Part shown: piece after piece, positions 9,966 through 20,598 of the stretch | How positions within the stretch are numbered: position 1 is the first letter of the stretch | Layout of the letters: every line of letters starts with the position of its first letter | From: Lasiosphaeris hirsuta | Lineage: Eukaryota; Ascomycota; Sordariomycetes; Sordariales; Lasiosphaeriaceae | Length of the DNA stretch: 64,000 bases | Assembly (NCBI GenBank): GCA_030549175.1 | Contig: JAUKUA010000003.1 | Location: 3,782,001-3,846,000, forward strand | Direction: 5' to 3' | Translations under genes and position numbers: made by a program | Notes under the pieces: model-generated | Seen by the model: only the letters and a program-made list of their open reading frames with translations | What the model was told of the DNA's origin: nothing | The model's database searches: none

Positions 9966-12887
9966 ATGGCGAACCCCCCTCAGGACCCAGCCGCCTCGCA
10001 AATCGCACAAGCGCTAGTTGATTTCTCCGTTCATGGCTCGTTCCCCGAAGAGACTGCCTCCTCCCTGGTCATCAACTCGAGCGTCCTGCCTCATGCCATC
10101 GAGGTCCTCGCGAAAGCCAAGTCCCAGCTCCAGGTACCACCAAACCATCTTCCCTCGGTAGCCAGTCGCGCCGCCGTGCTAACACCTCTTCTGCAGACCC
10201 AAGTACACGCGATAAACGAAGAGACCGCCGAAGATGTCCACTCGTGGCAGACAAACGCACAATCCGCACAAGACGACATTATTCGATCAAAGGCCCTAGC
10301 CAACGAAATCCTCAAGATCTCCGAGGCGCCCGCCGTGTCTGGGAAAGCCATCATCGAGGCCGAAGCGAAAGCTGACTTCTTAGTTCGTGAACTAAACTAC
10401 AATTTACAGGTCCAGAATGCACTTGGGGGTATCAGAGCCGTAAGCCAAACACTCGATCGGGTCGAGCAGGCGCGCGATGAGCGGCGTATTCTAGATGCTC
10501 TCCACCTCCTCGAAAGTAAGCTTGCGATCATTTGTTCAGTCTGTCTGTTGCTGACAGTTCCCCAGAATCGTGGAATGAGCTTGATGTCATTCCCGTGGAC
10601 AAGTCATGTCGTGCCATTCGCCTTCTGGACATCAGGGCTTTCGAGCTCAAGTCGGATGTACACGAGGTCTTCGATCATGTATGGAAATCTCTTGTCCACG
10701 TGGATATCGACAATCAAAAGATTTCGATTATTAGTTCCAAACAAGGTAGGGATTTGACTTGTTTAAAGATCCCGTGCGGCCGCCATCTGACCGGTTGTAG
10801 ACGAGTCGATGAATCTCACAGATGCTGTAATAGGCCTTAAAGCATATAAAGAGGTCGAACAGCGGACAGCTAAGCTCTGGCAAGATGTCACCAAGGCCAT
10901 ACTCCTTCCTAGGATGGACACCACAAAAGCCAGATTACCAAGTGTTCATGTTGATGGTGTAAGTAAAGCTGCAGATACCTCGTGGAATACCCCTGGTTAA
11001 TTGCAAAGCGTCAGAACATTTTAGAGATAAGGGGGACAGCGGATAACTCGGTCGATTCCCTGTTTACCGACCTGGAGCAGGTCTTCTCATTTCTTGTTCA
11101 GCGATTGCCCTCGGATCTCGTTGACACCATCTCCTCTACTCTGCTGCCTGAAGTTATTCACCGGGTCACAAAAGTTTGGCTTGATTCGGCCGTGCCTGCG
11201 TCACTTCGGGACATGAACAAATTTCAGGATGTTATTGCGGTGGCCAAGCGCTTCTGTGGTACCTTGAAGTCGCTGGGCTTCTCAAATTTTGGTGACCTGC
11301 AAGAATGGACAGAGAGTGCCCCAAGAGTGTGGCTCTCCAAATGCCGAGAAGCCGCACTGGACTCGGTTAGGACAAAGCTTTCCCAAGGTCTAGGTACATC
11401 TACACGGGTTGAGAGGATCGAGAAGCAAATGGTTTCGAGGTCCGAAGGCCAACAATTGGCTGCCAATGGTGCCACCACCGACGCTGATGATCACGGCTGG
11501 GACGCCTGGGATGATGGGGAAGAGGATACCGGCAAACAAACAGGAGGAATTGAGGAGAAACCGCAGTCAGAGGGCGACGACGACGACGACGGCACAGATG
11601 CCTGGGGGTGGGGCGAGGAAGACGCCGAGCTCGAGGAAAAGCCGGAGGAGCCAGCGGCAGGTGGAGCAGGTGAGGACGAGGACCCGACGGAAGCTTGGGG
11701 GTGGGGTGAGGAAACCAACAACGAAGAGGCCGAGGTTGAGTCCAAGCCCAAATCTCAATCGTCCGTTCCCTCACTGCAGGCAAGGGAGTTGACCTTCAAG
11801 GAGTCGTACAGTATCTCCTCAATGCCACAGCCCGTCTTGGACCTCATTTTCGCAATAGTTGAAGACGGCGCGGCTTTGACACAAGATCCATATGCGGCTA
11901 GCCCTGTCGCAGCGGCAGCGGCAGGATTGTTCAGTCTTCCAACGCTGGTGTTGGCCATGTTCCGAGCAGTATCGCCCTATTACTATGCCCCAGACATTGG
12001 CGGAAATATGTAAGCCCTCTGTGATGCTATCTGGGGTGGTGGAAGCATGCTAACCCGACAAAGGTACCTATACAACGATGCCATTTACCTGTCACAGCAG
12101 CTGAAGGAATATGCCGAGGCGTGGAGGAAACGAGACGATATTACCGCCAGGGCCCAGAACATGCTGCGGCTAGACATGGATATCAAATCCCTCCAGAGCT
12201 TTGCAAATCGTGCATACAGTAACGAGATGAACATACAAAAGAGGGTCCTCAGGGACATGCTTGGAGGTAGGGCCATGCCCTCCTTTTTAGTCTTTTCGGA
12301 ACCGCTTGCTAACCTAACAAATAGGAGACCATAGTCTCATGCATCAAGATGACACTGAGAGCTCTGTTTCGTCAGCCGTTGTGCGAGTGCGCGCCATGGC
12401 CATTGCGTGGGAAGATATCCTCTCGCGGTCGGCGTGGCAGCAGGCAATCGGCTCGCTCGCAGACGCCGTAGCGGCCAAGATTGTTGCCGACGTCATGGAC
12501 ATGACGTCGATTGGGCAAGAAGAGGCTTATACCATTGCTGAACTAATCGCTACTGTTGCGGATTTGGATGACTTGTTCCTCCCTAGTCGTTTCCTCCCCA
12601 GGTCAGCAACCGGTCAACGCAAGTCACTGGCGTCGGAAGGAGAAGCGGGCGAGATCCCAACCACGGCACAGTACGCGGCGTCATGGCTGCGCCTCAAGTA
12701 TTTGTCTGAGGTTCTGCAGAGCAACCTAAAGGATGTCAGGTTCTTATGGGTGGAAAGCGAGCTAAGCCTATATTTTTCGGTTGCCGAGGTGGTAGAGCTC
12801 ATCAACATGAGTTTTGAAGACAACCCACGGACAAGGGAAGTAATCAAAGAGATACTCCAGAACCCAAGTCCGCTGGGAAGCGGATAG
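9966..12887 (+). CDS. ZW10/Dsl1-family vesicle-tethering protein
   Basis: This is the fungal counterpart of ZW10/Dsl1, a subunit of the tether that captures Golgi-derived COPI vesicles at the endoplasmic reticulum. Seven exons (9966-10133, 10197-10515, 10566-10745, 10801-10958, 11015-12009, 12064-12266, 12325-12887) join in frame to 861 residues. All introns are 48-63 bases with usual signals. The N-terminal half is helical and charged, and the C-terminal half, with LFTDLEQVFSFLVQRLP and later YLYNDAIYLSQQL, matches the ZW10/Dsl1 pattern. Residues about 430-515 form an acidic segment carrying WDAW (Trp437, Trp440) and two near-repeats DAWGWGEE/EAWGWGEE (Trp472/474 and Trp503/505). Its position and composition match the acidic lasso by which yeast Dsl1 binds the COPI coat. 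The family call rests on remembered sequence patterns, so the exact ortholog (ZW10 or Dsl1) is less certain than the family. Confidence 0.82.
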
Positions 12888-14710
12888 AGGTGTTCTCGGT
12901 ATCGATCATTGTAGGTAACCCCAAACGCGACGTAATGGAAGGTGTATTGCTGAGGGAAAAAAAAACGCGGAATATGTCTGCAGTTGCCTCTAGCTATGAA
13001 AGCTGGAGCCAGCGGACAGCAGGTCGATACAATAACATACTCGCGATGAATGATAAGGGGTGTGCCCACTCGAGCAATTGTTTTCAGCTGAATGTATATC
13101 CTGCCAAGTCCAATAACCGTTCGCGATTCTCGAGAGATACGAAGGGGATTTCCACTCTGATTTTGCCCGATTACCAAGCCTGTCAAGCCAGCTCACAACT
13201 CCTGCCAGGATAATCGCGAGAATCTTTAGGATTGCAGAGCCAACTCAAGAAGAGTCACGCGTACTTCATGACACAATGCACACTCTTGAATATTTCCAGC
13301 TACTACGTCCAGGTTGTTCTTAGATCAATCCGGACAGCCCCCTCGCGGAGGGCTGGCATCCGTCTGCGCTATCATTACTAGCAGTCCACTCAGCTCTCAA
13401 TCTCGTGGATGAGTCGGAAACGTTGGTTAGCTGAGGGACCGGACGCTCAGTGAGCAAGGGCGGAGGATCGGAGGTTGGGCGACTTCAACCACACGAGGAG
13501 CAATCAATGGATAGAGCAGGTTACGTCGATGACAGCGAACCAGGATAACACATCCCGGTTTCCCTTCACCCAGGCCTTTTTCTTTTTGCTCGACCATGCT
13601 CTCTCGAACCATGGTTTTCGTATATCGACCGACAGATGTCGGATCAGTTCTCACACCCCGCTTGTGTTCCGGAATGGCACCATCTCTGGGACAGCTTGGC
13701 GGGTAGTTTGTCCTACAAGCAAAAGAAAGTGAAGGAAGGATGGAGCAAGACACACAGAGACATATATTGAAAGATGAAACGAGCAAGGGCATTGGCTGGT
13801 CAAGGACATGACAGCAACTCCCGAGGAGGACGGCATTGTCCCAAGACCCGTGGGCGCCATCGGGTCTGTCTCACGTACCAATCATCAGATCACCATCAGC
13901 CGTTGCTCTGGGGCTAACAGCGCACAGCACAAGTTACCGTTCCCGACTGCTCGGAAGGACGCCTCCCCTTTGCCTCATCTTTGCCATACCCAAGAGGCCA
14001 TGTGCTTGTGTTTGTGTTTGTGCTTCTCCATCCACCGAGGTGTTCCACGGCGTCTTCGTTCATAGCACCTATCAAGCCCGCTGTCTCGCGACTTGGCCAA
14101 TGGCTGGGTCACCGCACCTTGGTCTACCCTCGGCTTGGATTCTTCGCCTCGGATGCCCTCTCCAGGAAAATTGAAATGGCAGGAAGGGCAGTGTTGAGAA
14201 TAGAGACTGGAGGGCACCGAGTAAGCTGCGTAAACAAAGGCAGATGCGAAGCAAGGGAGGCGCTGTGTAACAACGGTATTTTGCTCAGCCGGCCAGGTCC
14301 CTGATCCGAATGGCATGGGATACAGCAGACGCTTGCTCGAATATTCACTACCTTAGCACTGCACCATTGCATGTACCACTGCTCGTGTTCCATGCCAACT
14401 TTTATTCAACAAGTCCAACAGCGCGCTCTGGATAGACAGACCACCAGACCCTAATTTTCTCGAGCCCCTTTAGCTCTCTAAAATGCCACCCAATTTCTAT
14501 AAGTCTCGCAGGATAGGGGGAAACTCATTAAGGGGCACCGCTGTAGTCCGATGTCGGCGTCAGTAACAATATCCAATTGCTAGCTCAATTCAACAGATGC
14601 TCGGCCCCCGCCGGTCTCCTTCGGGCAAGAGAAGTGAAAAAAAGAAGAAAAAAAACCAAAGGAAAAATAGCGATTGGGATGAGAGAAATGTTACACAAGA
14701 TCGCGCAAGG

Positions 14711-14736
14711 CACACACACACACACCACACACACCA
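14711..14736. repeat. CA microsatellite
   Basis: A near-perfect (CA)n run broken once by CC, lying inside the gene-free tract. Confidence 0.85.
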
Positions 14737-15075
14737 TGCACCAATTCGGGAGCCAAGACCAAAGGAAAGAAGGCAAAAAGCAAGGCAACCACTTAATTTC
14801 TCCCCGTGCAGTTTCTCCCCATGTCTCGGTCACTCCCTCGGTCACGGGAAAAACAACCGCGATGGTCAGCACATCCAAGTTCGCGACGTCTTGTGTTGCG
14901 TACCCATCTGTATAGTATACCACTATAGACAGGGTAACATGGGGATGCAAAACCTCAGTGTCATGGGATTCATCTATTTCCAAGGTTCTCGAATCCCAAT
15001 CCCCCATCATCCCGCGCATCAGCAACAGCACCACCTCGCGACGGGACGACGGGGCGACGGGGCGGAGGGGCTTGT

Positions 15076-15095
15076 GGGGGAGGGGGGGGGGGGGG

Positions 15096-15126
<31 letters not shown>

Positions 15127-15131
15127 GAGGG
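15076..15131. repeat. Compound G-run / (AG)n / G-run repeat
   Basis: About 15 G, then roughly ten AG units, then about 12 G, all in one purine block. The complementary strand is pure pyrimidine. Such mirror purine tracts can form triplex or quadruplex structures and are prone to length change. Confidence 0.9.
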
Positions 15132-16305
15132 TGTGAAAAGGAGCAAACGCAACAACAACAACACACCCAAGCGAGAGGGCAACGTGGAAGCAAGCAAAAC
15201 AAGGCCCAGCACGGCCAAATAGCTGACCACTGCTTTCGACGTCTCGCCCGAGTCATGCCGAGCAACAGTTAGTAACGCAATGGGTTGTCGTTTGAAAGTT
15301 GAGAACTGACTTAGATGCCTATTACCTATTGCCTATTACCCCTATAGCGCGCTATGTATAGGTTCCCCAAGAGTAAGCCAGCCCCAACACGGCCTCAGGG
15401 GGTCCAAAACAAGTTGCTGGAACCGAACCACGCTGCGCTTCCTCGCAACCCCACACTGGCCGAGTCCCCCTTTAGGGATCGGCCGCATAGCGCAAAGCAG
15501 TAGAATGGGGCACCGAGTGGGATATGCAATATGCTGAGCGGCAGGCAAAAGGGAGAGGTTCGAAGGGGAGTGGGTTTGTCAGGAAGTGGCGAGGTAACGA
15601 GCGGGTAGGTGCAGAAGAGACATCTGCTGTGGCACCAGAGCGTCTGGTGATTAAGGGGGAGCGGCATGGTTGCGGAGCGAGGGCAAAGAGACTCTCTCAC
15701 GAGGGCGAAAATTCCTATGCATGAGCTCAATCTTGGCTTCAGCTTAGCCCTACCGTAGCCAGCTGCCAATGGCTGTCTCCTGTTACTTTTTTTTTTGAAC
15801 CTCATTTACTCTCTTCCTTCCTTCGGGCATCAGGCCGGATGGACAGGGAGCGCAGCGCAGCCAATTTTTTTTTTAAAAAAAAAAATGCTGTTAGTTGCGA
15901 GCGTACGACGGTGCAATCATGTATGTAAGACTATAGGCGCCCCCACCGCTCATTCTCGGTTGCCCTGGGGCAGAGACACGGGAATGGACTCACGCTCTGC
16001 GCATTGCACATTGCACATTATTCATCTCCCATTCATCCCGCTCGGTGAACTAAACAAGAGCGTGGCAGACCAGCGGGGGAGAGCGATCCCCACCAGCCTG
16101 CCAACTCGTACAACATCAAGCTTGGTTTTTTGAGTGGGCACAGCAGCCTTCCATACCTTACCTTGCATGCCAAAACATGCTCCTGTCTAGTGTGTGGGTG
16201 TCTGTAGGTACGGATATACACTGCGATCAGGCCTAGGCTCGCTGCGGCGCCTCGGGGGGTCGCAAAGATGGGATGAGTGGCGTTTTGGTTTGGGGGCCGG
16301 CCCCT

Positions 16306-16316
16306 CCCCCCCCCCC
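16306..16316. repeat. Poly-C tract
   Basis: A run of 11 C inside the gene-free tract. Its length may be uncertain in the assembly. Confidence 0.8.
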
Positions 16317-16601
16317 AAATCGGAAAACAAGTGCACGGGCGTGATCCAATCTGCAGGTCAACGCCCCGGCACATGTCCCATTCAATCACCAACAGCCGAG
16401 ACGAGAAAGTCAGGCACTGTTGCGGCGGTGGGGCGGAGTGCAGTTTTACTGGGGCAGCAGCCCTTTTTCGTTGGACGGGCCGCCCAGTCTCAACTGCCTG
16501 ACCTTACCGTTTGAATGTCGAGTGCTCGCAAAAGGATGGCTGGAGTCTACACTAAGGCATGCGTCCAAGTTGATGCCTATCACCTACCTGGTGGACTCCT
16601 T

Positions 16602-16629
16602 CCCCCCCCCCCCCCCCCGCGCGCGCGCC
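16602..16629. repeat. C17 followed by (GC)n
   Basis: A run of 17 C passes directly into alternating GC dinucleotides. The alternating part is a classic Z-DNA-prone sequence, and the C run could form an i-motif or G-quadruplex on the other strand. Confidence 0.85.
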
Positions 16630-17630
16630 CAGCCCTGCCGGAAGACCGCTGTTTTTATTTGCGCTTTTGCCTGCCACGTCTTGGGCTTTGGTCTCGTTGG
16701 CTGTCGCGCTTTGACTGTGCTCTGCTCTTTGCCTCGTGCCTTGTTCCTTGTCGGCTTTCCAAGCCGGCGGGTACGGGTCCCGCCGCGGGGACCGAGGGGG
16801 GTGATGGGTGGCTGCCCTGGATGGGGGCCGAGGGCCGAGACCCAGCGATGGGGCCCAGAGCATGTATGGAAGTCTAAGGTAGCATCGCAGCTGGCAAGAT
16901 GGCTGTGGTCCGACTCAGCAACAGCATTCTCTGCCTCCTATTTTCCCCATCTTGACGGAGGGGGGAGGAGGGGGGAATTAACAAAAGCCGATTGTGTTGA
17001 TGAGAAATTCGACCGAGAAGAATGAAAATGGGAAACAAGGTCGGGTTTGCTGATTCGTGTGTTACCTTGCCCACCCTTGCCCACATTACCGCCGCGTCCG
17101 AACCCCGAGAGCAAAGGTTGGGATTATCGCCGGTCGGCTGGCTGGCTATCTGTTGGGCGTGGCAGGGGAGCAACCGGCAGGCAATAGAAGAAGGAAAACG
17201 AAGTTGACTGACTTGCAGCATAGTGTCCAGAGCCAGGCGTGCTGCACGCGATACTGTGTCTAAAAGAGACTACGGAGTAGATCCCTGGGGCACCCGGGAA
17301 GGCCTGAAGCCGCCCGCCCTTCCGTCCGTCTATCCGGCGTTCCGCAGGAAAAAGAAACGAAAAAGGGCGCCCTGCCGTCGGATTTTGCCGAGCAGAGAAG
17401 CAACATTCCAGCCTCGTTTTCCTCCGCGCTCTCCATCCCTCGATTCTCCTCAATTCAACAAGACGTAATAGGGGACGGAAATACAACCAAGGTCGGGGCA
17501 CAATGCCGCGAACTCTGACGTGGCCCGGTAACAATTGCCTGATGGCCGCATCGAGGGACACGGCGACCTAGTACCTCGCCTGTAGCTGCGGAAAACCCTC
17601 GCAGGGTGGAGCCAAGGCAAGACAGGCCAC

Positions 17631-17664
17631 TGTGTGTTTGTGTGTGTGCGTATGTATGTGTGTA
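17631..17664. repeat. GT-rich imperfect microsatellite
   Basis: GT units interrupted by TTT and by GCGTATGTATG, inside the gene-free tract. Confidence 0.75.
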
Positions 17665-18302
17665 CCTCTGAAACTGTCGCTGCGCTGCCGACGGCACGAA
17701 TACCCCGTACCGAACACGTCCATGTGTACATGTAAGGCCTTTTTGCTCTCGCCATATCTGTCGAAATGGCTTGCAGAACAACAGCCTGAGGTGTACGCAG
17801 GGTCCGTTAGGGTCCGCTTGGCTTGTGTTGTGTTGCAGGAGGCCCTCTCAGCGGTGTGTCTGCTGTGTCAGCGGTTGGATCGGGTACCCGTTACCTAACG
17901 ATACCCTGCCGGACTCGACCGTCCTGGAAGCCTCCCCACGGTCGCTGAGCAATTTGCAAAGGCCAAGAGCAGCAATGCATCGTAAGTTGCTGAAGCCACC
18001 TTGCACGAGCTTCTTTGGTCTGTTGACACATGCAGCGGTAGTAGCGGTATGGCAGCAGCTAGGACAACACCAGGCATGGCTGTCGTACCGTATGACAACT
18101 CATTTTGAGATTTGGACTCGCGCCTCCCAACGCATGAGGCTGAATGGTCGGATTAGGACAAACCCCCAGGACGGGCCTCGTGGGAGCCGCGGAAGTAGTT
18201 AGAGCAGTGAGAATTATGGAAAAAGTAGCGGGCGCACCTCATCAAAGCAGGCTCATGTGACCTTTCCAGACGTCTCCTATCCCTTCTAGACATACCTCAT
18301 AC

Positions 18303-18338
18303 GTACACACACGCACACACACACACACACACACACGC
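18303..18338. repeat. CA microsatellite
   Basis: An almost pure (CA)n run, interrupted once by CG near its left end and closed by CG. Confidence 0.9.
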
Positions 18339-20564
18339 AAATACACTCACACCAAGAAACGAATGTTAGGCTGGCGCTGTGTGTGGTGAGATTCCAGTCA
18401 GAGGGCCAAGTCCGAGAGGCGTCTTGAGCAGTTTGATGCAGCTAATACTTCATCGGGTTGAGCTGTCAGGTAACACAGTAATAGGCCCTGCCTGCGACCA
18501 TTGGGCATTTGAATTGGGCAAAGAGATTAACTGGAGTTTGAGTTGCGTTCGGTGACGCCTCACCGATGAGGCGTTTTTCCAAGGGCGCGAGGGACCGCTG
18601 GAGAGTTGCTGGGATGGGCGCTAGGATGTTCCCCAACTTCCCGAAATAGAAGGGATCCGTCCTGGGTGTTTCGCTTATAGTGCTGTATGTAGTGTAGTCG
18701 TGGGCAGTTGTTGATATACCACAGCATAGTACTGCCTTGTATGCGCATACAGACGCTACATTGCACTACACTTGCAAGGGTGATCAGCAGGAGCCAGCCA
18801 AAGGGTATTATGGTGCATGTGTATCCGCTGTCTCGACACGGTTTGGATACGGCTGTGCATCCACGTCAACGTCGACGTATGAATGACCCGAAATCACGCC
18901 TCGCGGCACGGGGTGTCAGAGGGGGGGAAACGCGAATTGACGAACAGAATGACGGCGGCAAGGAGGACCCCAGGAGGACCTCAGATGGACGGCATACCCC
19001 CCCTCTCAGTACCTGCTGGTCTGACCACCGCTCCGCCAGCATTCAATCGAACTGTTCAGGCCAGCACCTGGGTCACAGGCTCGGCACGACGGAGCAGGGG
19101 CTGAGTGAAGAGGAGGCTCCCGGCAGGGCTATGGTAGCGAGCTTGAGGCGGGCAGTCGGCGGGACCTTCCGCCAACTTTGGGGGTTGATGTGTAAACCTG
19201 CCACCATCGACTTCTTGGTCGTCAGTCGTCAGTTGTCGAGGTAGCAGGAATGCGGAACGTCAAAGTCGATGGGCTGCTGCTGGATGCTGCCGCGGCCACC
19301 CGGGCTTGGTCGAACCCGGGGGACCAGAGACACGTCTGCCCTCCACACTGGTGCAGATGGGATGGGATGCGCCAGATGCGCGCGCAATTCCCATCTGCAC
19401 ACTGAGTGGCGTGCTTTACATAGGAACACGGCACCGGGGAGGGGGAAAAGGAGGGTCAAAGAGCGGGGGAAGGGGGCCGGCTGGACGGATTCCTAGTGAC
19501 AGCTCACGCCGCCCACTCTCCCGTCGACGGGCCGATTTTGGTCTGGAGGAGCAACCAGCCGAAGACATGCCTTTCGATCTGCGGGTTGCGTCCTGTGCGG
19601 CGCCGAAACGGGCGAGACAAGCAGGAAAGTCGGAGGCCCGGTGCGGGATATCCCCCTTCCCCTCATCGTCGTGTACCGGTACAGACATGCATGCTAGCGG
19701 TAACTTGGACTCGGATATCGCAGGTTGTGTGGAATACGTTTAGGAGAAACCTTGTCGTGGTGCGGCTGACTGGCTTGCCCAGCGTATATGTGGTGTATGT
19801 ATGATGCATTCCCCACATCATTCTGGCCAACGAGGGCGAGCTTGACAACGACCAATTTGTCGACTGGGGAGGGGCGGTGCGTTGAAGGATTGATTACTGA
19901 GGCGCATTCGCGTTGCGCCGCTTTTAGCACGTCGTCGAGTACCGTTGCCGAGCCGTCCAAGGCGGGACGAGACCGCGTCCGAGTGCCAGGCCTATTACCT
20001 TACCCTTGACTTCGCACGCACAGGTCTGGGACAAAATGCTCGAGAGACGCGCGAGCCGAGTCTACAAGTCGAATCACGTTGCCGCCCTCCCGCGCAAAAG
20101 AGAGTGTTTGCATCAATAAAGTACCTCATGCACCACGAAGTGACAAGTTCAGAAAGAGCGATGGAGACGGATACTTGCTACAGGACTTGGCTGCCGTAAG
20201 CCCTGTCGCTCCAGCAGCTCGACAATGCCGATCAGAGGTTGAATGAAAATGGGATTTTTGGCAAGTTCCTGATTTTGATTTGATGCGAGTTTGGCGATTG
20301 GGTATGAACAATGGAAGGAAGAGACAAAATGGCCAACACATGCAACTGAGACAGCGGCAAAAGAAGCAAACTGAGCTCTAGCTGGGCAAAAAAGCAATAC
20401 CTTCAGAGGGGTAATTGCACCTGGACGCTGCCCCCATTGGACTTTTGTTGCAAATTGCAAATGAGTCAAGGTAGCCGTTGAGAGCAGGCGTGGGAGGCAT
20501 GGAAGACAGTGGAGGCCCTGCTGGGGGTGCTTTTTCGTGGCTGGGTCCAGACCCCAGAAAATGC

Positions 20565-20598
20565 TCCCAAGGCATGGGCGCCCCAAGGCATGGACGCC
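20565..20598. repeat. Short tandem duplication of about 16 bases
   Basis: Two adjacent copies of a CCAAGGCATGGRCGCC word differ at one base. The function is unknown. Confidence 0.6.

Noticed and set aside
14585..15265. Minus-strand open frame of 226 codons
   Set aside because: Its translation is dominated by simple repeats (poly-Pro/Leu/Ser from the GA and G tracts) and has no domain. It is most likely open only because of the repeats.
16420..17025. Plus-strand open frame of 201 codons
   Set aside because: It crosses the C17(GC)n tract and gives Pro/Ala/Arg-rich sequence without any known motif or splice partner.
18555..18578. Perfect 8-base hairpin (ACGCCTCA-CCGA-TGAGGCGT) followed by T residues, like a bacterial intrinsic terminator
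   Set aside because: The window is clearly a fungal nuclear genome where such terminators are not used, and no gene ends here.
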